Shown here: one piece after another, positions 21,728-30,640 of the stretch
Layout of the letters: the number at the start of each line of letters is the position of its first letter
Numbering within the stretch: position 1 is the stretch's first letter
Notes under the pieces: model-generated
Seen by the model: only the letters and a program-made list of their open reading frames with translations
Databases searched by the model: none
What the model was told of the DNA's origin: nothing
Assembly (NCBI GenBank): GCA_035477115.1
Contig: DATIKW010000039.1
Span: 1 to 64,000 of the forward strand
DNA length: 64,000 bases
Reading direction: 5' to 3'
Source of the DNA: UBA995 sp035477115
GTDB taxonomy: Bacteria; Bacillota; Sulfobacillia; UBA995
Program-made: the position numbers and the translations under genes

Positions 21728-22435
21728 TCACGCCCGCGAGGTTGCACCGCCCCACAGGGCGAGGATGGTCTCCGCCCCAGTGACCCGGTCACCTGGCCGG
21801 CACAGCACCGTTGCCCGCGCGTCGAAGATGACCAGGTCGACCTGGGAACCGCGATCGATGAAGGACAGCTTCTGGCCCGCCGTCACCTGATCGCCTTCCC
21901 TGACGAAACAGGTGATGCGGTTCACGAAACGATCGCATATCTCCACCGCCGCCACCATTCGATCGCCTTGACGGAGCAAGATCGTATTGCGTTCGTTGAC
22001 CAGACGGTAGCGCGCAGCCAGGAGGTCTACCGCGCGACGCAGGTAAGTGAGTCGCAGGTAGTCAAGGAACCCCACCATCGGCAGGTTGACCCCGGTGGGC
22101 GTATAGGCCACCCTCGTGACCTCTCCGGCGATCGGCGCATAGTTGAAATGTACATTCAGGGGGGACATGTACACGCCGACCAGCCAGCCGTCACCGCCCG
22201 CCGGCAGGGGCTGGCGAAGGATCTCCTCTACCCGGATGCGCCGGCCGGCTTTCTCGACTTCCACCTCGCCGTGATGAATGGGTCTGACGTACAACACGAT
22301 CCCGTCGGCGGGGGAGATGATGGCATCGGCCTGAGCGGGCGGACGCCGCCGCGGGTCGCGGTAGAACCAGATGCGGCGCAAGAACAGGTGAAGCCCGAGC
22401 AGCCCCAGGAGCACCAGCCCAAGGTACTTGACCAT
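21728..22435 (-). CDS. psd: Phosphatidylserine decarboxylase-type proenzyme
   Basis: A 235-aa membrane-anchored decarboxylase that makes phosphatidylethanolamine (or an archaeal-type analogue) from the serine lipid. An N-terminal membrane helix (residues 3-20) is followed by FYRDPRRRPPAQADAIISPADG, the standard PSD-A opening. VGVYMSPLNVHFNYAPIAGEV is the conserved active-site strand. RGSQVDLVIF near residue 200 holds the Gly-Ser self-cleavage site that generates the pyruvoyl group. The start at 22435 has GGGGGG just upstream; the longer in-frame ORF overlaps the neighbouring gene and is spurious. No phosphatidylserine synthase is adjacent. Confidence 0.88.
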   Translation of the reverse strand: MVKYLGLVLLGLLGLHLFLRRIWFYRDPRRRPPAQADAIISPADGIVLYVRPIHHGEVEVEKAGRRIRVEEILRQPLPAGGDGWLVGVYMSPLNVHFNYAPIAGEVTRVAYTPTGVNLPMVGFLDYLRLTYLRRAVDLLAARYRLVNERNTILLRQGDRMVAAVEICDRFVNRITCFVREGDQVTAGQKLSFIDRGSQVDLVIFDARATVLCRPGDRVTGAETILALWGGATSRA

Positions 22436-22448
22436 ACGCGGCCCCCCT

Positions 22449-23441
22449 TCACCACTCCTGCCAGGCTTTCCGCGCCTTGTAGGGCAGGCGAGGCAGGTAG
22501 TAGCCAAGCAGCCCGGCGACCACCCGGTCCGGTCGGACCCTGTACCGCGGCAGCCGGTCGGGCACCAGCGATCCCCCCCGGTAGGCGTTATCCAGTGCGC
22601 TGTAAGCGCCGGTGACACCGTGGCGGCGAACCAGGGTCACAATTGTCTCTGCCGGAGGCACGGCAAACAGCTCTTCATCGACGGGATGGATGTCGGCCAA
22701 CTCCCGGTAGCGGGCGGCCAGTTCGCGGGTATAGCCGCAGGCAGCCGCTTGGTGCCGCAGTCGCGCGTATTCGTCGAGGTTGAGTTCCCGGTCAGGACCC
22801 CGCATTGCCACCGCCAGGACGCACTCGATGAGGGTCTCAATGCGGCGCAGGTCCCAGGTGGGGTCGAACAGCCGGGCTTCCAGCGTCCCCAGCCGGCGCG
22901 CCAGGATGAGGTCCTGGAATCGGTAGTAGGGGTCGGCGCGCAGGCTACCCAGGGCATAGGAGTGGGCCAACCGATAAGACGTCCCCCAGCGGCTACCCTC
23001 CGAATAGGGAGTGCTGGCGGTGAGCAGCGCGAGCAAGGGCAGGAATCGTGCCAGCCGGCGATAGGAGCGATGGGGGTCGGGTAGTCCTCCCAGATGCAGG
23101 TGCAGGCCGCAAGTCCTGGTGGCCGTCTCCCCCTGAACCAGGTGGCCGATCGCCACCAGCAGCGCTTGATCGCCACAAGCGGCGGCGAGCGCCCGGCGTC
23201 GCGCCGCGAGGTCGGCAACCAGCTCGGCGGGTGAAGAGCAGGGGTGGGTGGATACCTCCACCCCGCCCATTACTCCCCGCAGGACGTCTTCGCCCCGGGC
23301 GAAGTTGGAGTCGGTGTGCACGAAGTAGAATCGGGGGTCGGTCCAGAGCAGTCGGGCAAGGTAGTAAAGGGACTCGAGCGAGGGTTCGTCGGGCTGGGTC
23401 AGGAATACTTCTTCCTCGAGGCCCAGCAGGATTCCCCGCAA
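22449..23441 (-). CDS. Glutamate-cysteine ligase-like carboxylate-amine ligase (GCS2 family)
   Basis: A 330-aa member of the YbdK/GCS2 glutamate-cysteine ligase family, which joins an amino-acid carboxylate to an amine using ATP. The N-terminal GLEEEVFL strand, the RTCGLHLHLGG motif and the RLFDPTWDLRRIETL segment are characteristic. The protein is slightly shorter than YbdK (~370 aa). The TTG start at 23441 follows GGGGAGGGG. It lies 13 bp upstream of psd on the same strand, so they are probably co-transcribed. True glutathione synthesis would need gshB, which is absent here; the product is unknown. Confidence 0.82.
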   Translation of the reverse strand: MRGILLGLEEEVFLTQPDEPSLESLYYLARLLWTDPRFYFVHTDSNFARGEDVLRGVMGGVEVSTHPCSSPAELVADLAARRRALAAACGDQALLVAIGHLVQGETATRTCGLHLHLGGLPDPHRSYRRLARFLPLLALLTASTPYSEGSRWGTSYRLAHSYALGSLRADPYYRFQDLILARRLGTLEARLFDPTWDLRRIETLIECVLAVAMRGPDRELNLDEYARLRHQAAACGYTRELAARYRELADIHPVDEELFAVPPAETIVTLVRRHGVTGAYSALDNAYRGGSLVPDRLPRYRVRPDRVVAGLLGYYLPRLPYKARKAWQEW

Positions 23442-23562
23442 GCGTCACCCCTCCCCTCACCGGCAGACCGCTGCTTCGCCCCGAACCTGGCTGACTCCTG
23501 TTCGCCGCGGGGTGGATTGCCGGTCGCACCGCTCGCATAGCATGGGGCCGGGAGGGATCGGG

Positions 23563-23814
23563 GTGGATCTCGAACTGGTGGCCGGAGTGTCGGCGGTGGC
23601 GCTGATCATGTCCCTGGTGCAACTCGCCAAACAGGCGCAGTTGCTGCCCAGCCGATGGGCGGGACTCGCGGCGGTGGGGCTGGGGCTGATCCTGAGCCTG
23701 ACCTGGACCGCCTACCAGGATGCGCCCTTGTTTCGGGGCACAATCACCGGTCTGGCGCTGGGCCTATCCGCGGCGGGGCTCTGGTCTACCGGCAAGAACG
23801 TCTACCGCGGCTGA
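23563..23814 (+). CDS. Small two-to-three-helix membrane protein (holin-like)
   Basis: An 83-aa hydrophobic protein starting at a GTG with GGGAGGG upstream: VDLELVAGVSAVALIMSLVQ, then a short loop (KQAQLLPSRWAG), a second hydrophobic segment (LAAVGLGLILSLTWTA) and a third (ITGLALGLSAAGLW). The layout resembles small phage holins that persist as orphan genes in Bacillota, but no endolysin is adjacent. It is convergent with the oxidoreductase gene. Function unknown. Confidence 0.6.
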   Translation: MDLELVAGVSAVALIMSLVQLAKQAQLLPSRWAGLAAVGLGLILSLTWTAYQDAPLFRGTITGLALGLSAAGLWSTGKNVYRG

Positions 23815-23936
23815 ACGGCGGCAATGATCCGCCCCGGCCCCGTCGCCGAGGATGGCACCCTGAGGCCGCCGAGTGCGGGCCGTTGCCCGAGGCCGCCGCT
23901 TTCACGCCCCGTGCCGTCCCCCGGGCCATGCGGGTA

Positions 23937-24635
23937 TCACCGCACTTTGCCTACCGGGAGCAGCAGCAGGACCTCCTCGCCGATGCCCAGGACTTCGGCG
24001 ACCTGGCGATCATGGAAGGCACCCACCACCACCGTCCCAAGCCCCAGCGTTTGCGCGGCCAGGCACAGGTTCTGGGCCAAGTGGCCGGCTTCCATGTACA
24101 CATAGCGCACTCCCCGCTCGCCGTAGCGGGCGGTGGTCCGGGCGAAGACGGCCGTGACCACCATGGTCGCCGGGGCATTCCTGACCCACTCTTGGTCGAG
24201 GGCGGCCCGGGCGACTTCGGCCCGCACATCGCCGCCCCTCACCCGAATCAAGGCGTGATCTTCACGGTGGTAGCGATACACCCCAGGCTCGATCTCGCCT
24301 TCACCCATCACTACATACAGTTCCAAGGGGTGGGTGGCTCCGGCCGATGGGGCATGCCGGGTGGCGCCGGTCACGGCGTCGGCCGGGCCGGCCGCCGACC
24401 ACAAGAGCTGCCCTATCTGGGCGAGAGAAAGCCCTCCGGGGCGGTAAACCCTCACCGAGCCCCGCGCCGCCAGCGCATCGAGCAGCGCCATCCCTCCCCG
24501 GGTCTCCGGGGCCGGCAGCATCACCCGGTCAGGTCCCGGGACGGGCTGAGCCGATATTTCGGGCTCCCGGGGAGGGCACCCGGGGATCATGAGCAAGAAC
24601 AGAAGTAGAGCGATGGTAATCGGAACCCGCATCAT
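23937..24635 (-). CDS. SagB/ThcOx-type nitroreductase-fold lipoprotein
   Basis: A 232-aa FMN-dependent oxidoreductase of the nitroreductase superfamily. The N-terminus is a lipoprotein signal (MMRVPITIALLLFLLMIPGC), so the enzyme is probably exported and lipid-anchored. The SVRVYRPGGLSLAQIGQLLWSA segment and the C-terminal AGHLAQNLCLAAQTLGLGTVVVGAF...VAEVLGI match the ThcOx/SagB family core. The start at 24635 overlaps the rseC stop by 4 bp, marking translational coupling. It is the last gene of tldD-tldE-rseC-oxidoreductase. An exported nitroreductase is unusual; the substrate is unknown. Confidence 0.85.
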   Translation of the reverse strand: MMRVPITIALLLFLLMIPGCPPREPEISAQPVPGPDRVMLPAPETRGGMALLDALAARGSVRVYRPGGLSLAQIGQLLWSAAGPADAVTGATRHAPSAGATHPLELYVVMGEGEIEPGVYRYHREDHALIRVRGGDVRAEVARAALDQEWVRNAPATMVVTAVFARTTARYGERGVRYVYMEAGHLAQNLCLAAQTLGLGTVVVGAFHDRQVAEVLGIGEEVLLLLPVGKVR

Positions 24636-25165
24636 GGGCGCCTCCCGCTGCAACCATAGTCCCGCCCCTTCGGGTCTGTCCGTGCGCTGCCCGGGATAAA
24701 CGCTTCCTGCCCGCAGCCGCCGCCCGGGTGACGGGCGACGCGGTAGGTGGGCGGCGGCAGGCGGCGGGCGACCTGGCGTGCTCCCCGCCAGGCGACGACC
24801 AGCCCCAGCCCCATTCCTGCCGCCGCCCCGAGGTCGGATCCGGCCAGCCAGTACCCGGCGAGCGCACCGGCCATGGCTCCAAGCAACGGCAAACCGAAAG
24901 CCAGGAGCCAGCCCCGCGTCAAATGGCGGCCATCGATGGTAACCAGCACCGCATCGCCGGGAGCGAGGCCGGGCTCCTCCGCTATCCCCTCCACTTCCCG
25001 CCAACCGGCAGCCGGCAGCAACTGGAAATCCACTCCCCCGGGGCAGGGGCCGCCGCGCCCGCATGCCCGGTCGCGCTGAACCCGCACCCGCACCCTCGTG
25101 CCCTGCACGGCCACGACGCACCCGGCCGCCGCCACCTCACCGCCCCGCTCCTTGACCATCGGCAA
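24632..25165 (-). CDS. SoxR-reducing system RseC family protein
   Basis: A 177-aa RseC/MucC-like membrane protein. The N-terminal beta domain contains a Cys cluster (RACGRGGPCPGG) typical of the family. A GDAVLVTIDGR motif follows, then two membrane helices (LLAFGLPLLGAMAGALAGYWLA and GAAAGMGLGLVVAW). The tail contains two more Cys. RseC proteins accompany Rnf complexes or the SoxR-reducing system and may handle redox cofactors. No rnf genes are visible here. It lies 14 bp after tldE and overlaps the lipoprotein oxidoreductase gene. Confidence 0.8.
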   Translation of the reverse strand: MPMVKERGGEVAAAGCVVAVQGTRVRVRVQRDRACGRGGPCPGGVDFQLLPAAGWREVEGIAEEPGLAPGDAVLVTIDGRHLTRGWLLAFGLPLLGAMAGALAGYWLAGSDLGAAAGMGLGLVVAWRGARQVARRLPPPTYRVARHPGGGCGQEAFIPGSARTDPKGRDYGCSGRRP

Positions 25166-25179
25166 TCCGTCCTCCCCGC

Positions 25180-26526
25180 TCAGTTGCCGCCAACCACCCT
25201 GAGTCTTTCGACGCGGACGGTCGGCGATCCGAGGTTCCCGAACCAGGTGAGGTCGGTGCCCACGCCGGTGATCCGCGCCAACAGGTCGCGTAGATTGCCG
25301 CAGATGGTGAAGGGATCAAGCGACTCCGACAGTTGCCCGTGACGGATGCGACGCCCGGAGGCGGCTATCGAGAAGTCGCCCGTAATCCCGCTGACTCCGC
25401 CCGTGTCGGTGAAGGACACTACTTCTATCCCGTAGTCGACCGAGGACAGCAGCTTTCCTGGTGGGGTATCGCCGGCGGCGAGATAGGCATTCGACGGAGC
25501 TTGGCGCGGCGGACTTCGGTATCCCGGACGGCTGGCATTGCCGGTCGAGGGCACCCCTGCCCGCCTTGCGGAACGCAAGTCGTGGTAGTGTCCGCACAGC
25601 ACTCCGTCGGTTATCAGTCGAGTGGTCTGGCGGGGCACGCCCTCTCCATCGACCGGCGAACTGCCGGGACGGCCGTCCAATCGCCCGTCATCGATGAGAT
25701 TGACCAGGGAAGACGCGACCTCCTGCCCCTGTTTGCCGACGAACATCGACTGCCCGAGTTGGACGGCCTCGCCGCTGAGGGCGGAGATCACCGCGTACAG
25801 GAAGCTCAGCGCCGCCCAAGGCTTGAATACGAGCGTGACCTCGTCAGTCTCCGGGGGGATGCCGTCAGCGGCGATGGCCGCCCGTCTCGCCGCCTCGCGG
25901 CCTACTTGCCGCTTGCGAATGGGTTTCAAAGTCCTCTCTTCGACCACGCCCTCGCCCATGCTGCCCTTGGTCCTCCCGGTGGCCGTGCAGAAGACGATTA
26001 TGCGACACAGGGTGCCCGGATATGCCTGGTCAAGACCCCGGCTGTTCACGATGCGGGTGGTGGTCACGGCATCCTCGTAACGGGAGAAGATCACCGACTT
26101 GACACGGGGATCGGCAGACAGGCAGTCCTTTTCCTCCGCCCGGGCCATGGCTAGCTTGGCGCCCACCTTCAGCCTCGCGAGTTCCGGATCCCAGATGCTG
26201 GGCGATTCAGGGGCGGGCATGACTTCGCCAAGTCCGGCATACTCATCGGGCGTGGCCGCGCGGGCGGCGGCATCCGACCGCTCGAGCAGACCGTCCAGAG
26301 CATCGCTTTCCATGCTGGCAGCGAACGAGAAGCCGGTGGCCCCGTCCCGCAGTATGCGCAGGGCGACTCCGACCTCATGCGCGTGACCGAGTTCTTCGAC
26401 CCGTCCTCCGCTCACTTCCACGCGGGTCCGCCTGGCCGTCTCGACCACCACTTCCGCCTGTTCGATCCCCCGCCGCCCGGCAGCCTCCAGGAGGTACTCC
26501 GGAGCCTCGATCGCGGACAGCCTCAC
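25180..26526 (-). CDS. tldE: TldE/PmbA-type metallopeptidase partner
   Basis: A 448-aa PmbA/TldE subunit of the TldD-TldE heterodimeric protease, which processes peptides such as microcin B17 precursor and CcdA. The fold is recognisable by the EVVVETARRTRVEVSGGRVEELGHAHEVGVALRIL opening and the SVDYGIEVVSFTDTGGVSGITGDFSIAASG C-terminal core. It lacks the HExxxH motif, as expected for TldE. The ATG overlaps the tldD stop by 4 bp. Confidence 0.92.
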   Translation of the reverse strand: MRLSAIEAPEYLLEAAGRRGIEQAEVVVETARRTRVEVSGGRVEELGHAHEVGVALRILRDGATGFSFAASMESDALDGLLERSDAAARAATPDEYAGLGEVMPAPESPSIWDPELARLKVGAKLAMARAEEKDCLSADPRVKSVIFSRYEDAVTTTRIVNSRGLDQAYPGTLCRIIVFCTATGRTKGSMGEGVVEERTLKPIRKRQVGREAARRAAIAADGIPPETDEVTLVFKPWAALSFLYAVISALSGEAVQLGQSMFVGKQGQEVASSLVNLIDDGRLDGRPGSSPVDGEGVPRQTTRLITDGVLCGHYHDLRSARRAGVPSTGNASRPGYRSPPRQAPSNAYLAAGDTPPGKLLSSVDYGIEVVSFTDTGGVSGITGDFSIAASGRRIRHGQLSESLDPFTICGNLRDLLARITGVGTDLTWFGNLGSPTVRVERLRVVGGN

Positions 26527-27941
26527 GATCCCGTCCCTCCCACCATCATCGCCCGAATCCGCACGGTAGGTTGGCCGAAGCTGACGCAGGCGGACTGGAG
26601 CTTTCCGCAGCGGCCGCTACCCCCCGGGTCCAGGTCGAAGTCATCGCCCACGGCATCGATGTTGAAGAGTACCTCCCGCCCATTGCCCACCAGGGTGCAA
26701 CAGCGGACGGGCTCGGCCACACGCCCGTCGCGGATCAGGAAAGCCTCGGGGGCGGAGAAGACGAACTCGGCCCCCGCCACGTCTCCGCGCCCTCCCCCGA
26801 TCCGCTTGACGTATAACCCGTGCGCGACCCCGCCGATGACGTCAGCCGGAGGGGTGGTCCCCCGGTCGATGTAAGTGACGGTCATGCGGGGGATGGGCAC
26901 GGCCCGGAAGTCCTCGCGCCGGCCGTTGCCCGTAGGTTCCCGCCTACCCTCGCGGGCGGTGAGGAGGCTCTCCATGTAGCCAAGCAGCAAGCCCTGATCG
27001 ATCAGTACATTGCGCCGGCAAGGTGTGCCCTCGTCGTCGATCTGCCCCGAGCCGGAACGGCCGGGCATGGTACCATCGTCGACCACGCTCACCAGGTGGC
27101 TGGCTACCGGCTGACCTATCTTGCCGGCATACATCGAGGCTCCCCTGTTGACCAGATCGGCTTCCAGCGCATGGCCTATGGCCTCATGGATCAGCACGCC
27201 GCCATGGCCGGGACCGATCACCACCGGCAGTACCCCGGAGGGCGGGCGCGCGGCATCCAGCATCTGGACCGCCGCCTCGGCCGCCTCCCGGGCCAGCAGT
27301 TCAGGCGATGTCTCCTGGAAGACAGTCAGGTCCACCTGGCCTCCTCTGGCCCGCGATGCCACCTGTCGATCGCCGTCCCGTGCGGCCGTCACCGTGACGC
27401 GGAATTCCATCATCGGACGAAAGTCGCCCGCCCACAGTCCCTCAGAGTTGGCGATCAGGACCGTCTGGGCGAAATCGCTATAGCGGATGTCCACCTGGAC
27501 GATGTGCGGGCTGAAGGACCGCGCCGCCTCGTTGCTTCGGCGGACGAGGTCCAGCTTGTCGGATATCGGGGCGTCGGCCGCGGTTGGCATGACCCTAGCG
27601 GCCGCCGATTCGCCTTCCATCCGGATGGCCGGCCGCCTGCCCGGAAAGCGGCGCCGCGCCACCGTCGCGGCGGCTAGGGCCGCCCGCGCCAGACCCTCGG
27701 GCGTGAGGTCGGTGGTGTATGCATAGCCCGTACTCCCATCGGCCATCACGCGCACACCTGCTCCGCGGTCATCCCCGACTACCACCGACTCGATGCGGTC
27801 CTCCGTGAACCTGACCGAGGTGGAGCTGCGTTCCTCGAAGAAGATCTCCGCGAAATGCCCCCCTCTCGCCAGGGCCCGTTCAAGCACTCTCGCCACCGCG
27901 CCCCGGTCAAGAGGGAAGCACGCGTTCCTCAAACCCAGCAC
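26523..27941 (-). CDS. tldD: TldD metallopeptidase catalytic subunit
   Basis: The 472-aa catalytic half of TldD-TldE. The zinc motif HEAIGH is at residues 252-257 (GGVLIHEAIGHALEAD), followed by a GRSGSGQIDDEGTPCRR strand and a C-terminal Cys-containing region (RCCTLVG, GRCGKLQSACVS). The complex cleaves unfolded peptides threaded into its inner chamber. The annotated start is a GTG; a TTG three codons later (27932) has better spacing from GGGAGG. First gene of a four-gene operon, divergent from copA with a 200-bp intergenic region. Confidence 0.93.
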   Translation of the reverse strand: MLGLRNACFPLDRGAVARVLERALARGGHFAEIFFEERSSTSVRFTEDRIESVVVGDDRGAGVRVMADGSTGYAYTTDLTPEGLARAALAAATVARRRFPGRRPAIRMEGESAAARVMPTAADAPISDKLDLVRRSNEAARSFSPHIVQVDIRYSDFAQTVLIANSEGLWAGDFRPMMEFRVTVTAARDGDRQVASRARGGQVDLTVFQETSPELLAREAAEAAVQMLDAARPPSGVLPVVIGPGHGGVLIHEAIGHALEADLVNRGASMYAGKIGQPVASHLVSVVDDGTMPGRSGSGQIDDEGTPCRRNVLIDQGLLLGYMESLLTAREGRREPTGNGRREDFRAVPIPRMTVTYIDRGTTPPADVIGGVAHGLYVKRIGGGRGDVAGAEFVFSAPEAFLIRDGRVAEPVRCCTLVGNGREVLFNIDAVGDDFDLDPGGSGRCGKLQSACVSFGQPTVRIRAMMVGGTGS

Positions 27942-28141
27942 CTCCCGACTCCGGCCTTGGGACTGGTTAGAGTGGGACGGCGTTGTTCTATTATTCGCCG
28001 CCGACGATGGCTCCGCCTTCCTCTAGCGCCATTGTTTGGGGTCAATCTGGGCACGGCTCCCTGGCAGGTAACCGATATCTCGGGTTAGAATGGGGTGACG
28101 CGACCGAAAACGAGGTCCGGAGAGGTGGAGGATGGTCGGAC

Positions 28142-30640
28142 ATGAATGAGAGCCAGCCAACGATCCCGGCGGAGGAGCGGGAGACGATCCTTTCAATCAC
28201 GGGCATGAGTTGCGCCGCGTGCGCTCAGAGCGTGCAGGCTGCTCTGCTCAAGGTAGCCGGGGTCCGCTCGGCGACCGTGAACTTCGCCACCGGGCGCGCC
28301 TACGTCCACCACGATCCCGACCGCGCCGGTCTGGATAACCTGAAACGGGCGGTGGCCGCCGCCGGCTACCGCGTGGAGCAGGAGACGGCCACGGCGGTGT
28401 TGCCCATCGAGGGGATGACTTGCGCCGCCTGTTCGAGCGCCATCACCCTCAGCCTTGAGCGGACGCCCGGCGTCCACGAAGCTTCGGTCAACCTGGCGAC
28501 GGCCCGGGCCACCGTCGTATACGACCCGGAACGCACCGACCTGCCGGCACTGCGGCGGGCGGTGGAGGCCGTCGGTTATCGGGTCAAAGAAGGGGAGGAA
28601 CTGCGCCGGACTGACCGTCAGGAGGCCGAGCGCCGGGAGTTCAGCCTGGCCCGTCGCCGACTGCTGCTGGCGTGGGCGCTCACCATCCCGATCATCCTGT
28701 GGATGATCCCCGATTTCTTCCTGCACCATGTCCCCTTCGGCCACCGGGCCATGAACCTGGGCATGATCTTCCTGGGAGCCCCGGTGCTGTTCGGCGCTGG
28801 CCTCGCCACCTACCGCTCGGCGGCCAACGCCCTCGCCCACCGGAACGCCAACATGGACGTGTTGATTGCCATGGGCACGCTGGCGGCTTTCGCCACCGGT
28901 CCCGCCTCCTTCGCCTTCCCCATCGCCAACTACGCGGGGGTTGCGGCGATGATCATGGCCGTGCACCTCACCGGTCGTTACTTTGAAGCCCGGGCAAGGG
29001 GGAAAGCCTCGGACGCAATCCGCAAGTTGCTCCAGCTCGAGGCGGACACCGCCAACCTGCTGGTGGATGGCGATGAGGTAGCCGTGCCCATCGAACAGGT
29101 GCAGGTGGGTGACGTGATGGTCGTGCGGCCCGGGGAGAAGATCCCGACCGACGGGGTGGTCCTCGAGGGGTTGAGCACGGTCGACGAGTCGATGGCGACG
29201 GGAGAGTCGCTGCCCGTGTCCCGTGGTCCCGGAGACGAGGTGATCGGCGCGACCATCAACCAACAGGGCATGTTGAAGATCCGGGCCGTCCGGGTGGGCC
29301 GCGATACTTTCCTGGCGCAGGTCATCCGGCTGGTAGAACAAGCTCAGGGGACGCGGGTGCCCATCCAGGAGTTCGCCGACCGGGTCACGGCAGCCTTTGT
29401 GCCGGTGGTACTGGCTATCGCCGGACTGACCTTCGCCGCCTGGCTGCTGCTCCCCGATCGGCTGCACCGGGTGGTCGTTGCCGCCGCGCCGTTCATCCCC
29501 TGGGTCGATCCCGGACTTGACCCGATCACCCAGGCCATCGCCGCCACCGTGGCCGTGCTGGTCATCGCTTGCCCGTGCGCGTTGGGCCTGGCCACACCCA
29601 CGGCGCTGATGGTGGGCAGCGGCCTCGGCGCCGAGAACGGAGTGCTGATTCGCCATGGAGCGGCAATCCAACTCCTGCAAGAAGCCCGGACCATCGTCTT
29701 CGACAAGACGGGCACGTTGACTACCGGCCGTCCTGGGGTCACGGCCATCGAACCCCTGGGGGGTTTCGACTACCGGGAGTTGCTCCGGCTGGCCGCCGGG
29801 GCCGAACAGGGTTCGGAGCACCCCCTGGGTCGGGCCATGGTGGAGCGAGCCCGGCAAGAGCCTGACCTCGTCATCCCCCCGGTGGATCACTTTGAAGCGG
29901 TGGTGGGCAAGGGGGTGCGCGCCCGGGTGGAGGGACGGGAGGTGGTCCTCGGCACCCGCAGCTTGTTACGGGAAGCGGGGATCGACCCCGAACCGCTGGA
30001 AGAGGCGGCCAGGCGCCTTGAGGAAGAGGGCAACACGGCGGCACTGGTGGGCGTGGACGGAAGCCCGGCCGGAGTCATCGCTCTGGCCGACACCATCAAG
30101 GAGGACGCTTCGCGCGCCATAGCCGAGCTTTCGCGGCTGGGTTACCGGACCAGCATGCTGACCGGAGACAATCGCCGCACCGCCGAGGCCATAGCGCGCA
30201 AGGCAGGGATCGGCAGGGTGCTGGCGGAGGTCCTCCCCGGCGACAAGGCGGCCGAGATCCGGCGGCTGCAGGCGGCCGGCGAGCGGGTGGTGATGGTGGG
30301 CGACGGCATCAACGACGCGCCCGCTCTCACCCAGGCGGATGTAGGCGTGGCGCTGGGGACGGGCACCGACATCGCCATCGAGTCGGCGGCGGTGACGCTG
30401 GTGCGGGGCGACCTGGCGGCGGTGGTGACCGCCATCAACGTCTCGCGGCACACGTTCCGCAAGATCCGCGAGAACCTCTTCTGGGCGTCTTTCTATAACC
30501 TGGTCGCTATACCCCTGGCGGTACTGGGCCTGATGCACCCGGTGATCGCGGAGATCGCCATGGCGACCAGTTCCATCAGCGTGGTCGCCAATGCCAACCG
30601 GCTGCGGGGAGTACGGGTGCGACCGGACTTCACGCCCTGA
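28142..30640 (+). CDS. copA: Copper-exporting P1B-1 ATPase
   Basis: An 832-aa Cu(I) export ATPase. Two N-terminal HMA domains carry GMSCAAC and GMTCAAC. The membrane metal site is ACPCALGLATPTALMV, the phosphorylation loop DKTGTLTTG, the nucleotide motif GSEHPLGRAM, the hinge GDGINDAPAL, and the last helices NLVAIPLAVLG and MATSSISVVANANRL give the MxxSS signature of copper pumps. GGAGG lies ten bases before the ATG; the longer in-frame extension is non-coding leader. No CsoR/CueR regulator or chaperone adjoins it. The end overlaps the convergent epimerase gene by 11 bp. Confidence 0.96.
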   Translation: MNESQPTIPAEERETILSITGMSCAACAQSVQAALLKVAGVRSATVNFATGRAYVHHDPDRAGLDNLKRAVAAAGYRVEQETATAVLPIEGMTCAACSSAITLSLERTPGVHEASVNLATARATVVYDPERTDLPALRRAVEAVGYRVKEGEELRRTDRQEAERREFSLARRRLLLAWALTIPIILWMIPDFFLHHVPFGHRAMNLGMIFLGAPVLFGAGLATYRSAANALAHRNANMDVLIAMGTLAAFATGPASFAFPIANYAGVAAMIMAVHLTGRYFEARARGKASDAIRKLLQLEADTANLLVDGDEVAVPIEQVQVGDVMVVRPGEKIPTDGVVLEGLSTVDESMATGESLPVSRGPGDEVIGATINQQGMLKIRAVRVGRDTFLAQVIRLVEQAQGTRVPIQEFADRVTAAFVPVVLAIAGLTFAAWLLLPDRLHRVVVAAAPFIPWVDPGLDPITQAIAATVAVLVIACPCALGLATPTALMVGSGLGAENGVLIRHGAAIQLLQEARTIVFDKTGTLTTGRPGVTAIEPLGGFDYRELLRLAAGAEQGSEHPLGRAMVERARQEPDLVIPPVDHFEAVVGKGVRARVEGREVVLGTRSLLREAGIDPEPLEEAARRLEEEGNTAALVGVDGSPAGVIALADTIKEDASRAIAELSRLGYRTSMLTGDNRRTAEAIARKAGIGRVLAEVLPGDKAAEIRRLQAAGERVVMVGDGINDAPALTQADVGVALGTGTDIAIESAAVTLVRGDLAAVVTAINVSRHTFRKIRENLFWASFYNLVAIPLAVLGLMHPVIAEIAMATSSISVVANANRLRGVRVRPDFTP

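Noticed and set aside
24636..25121. N-terminal extension of the nitroreductase-like ORF
   Set aside because: It overlaps rseC out of frame; a lipoprotein signal begins exactly at 24635.
27983..28141. N-terminal extension of copA
   Set aside because: No conservation with CopA and a good ribosome-binding site precedes the ATG at 28142; the stretch is the divergent promoter region.
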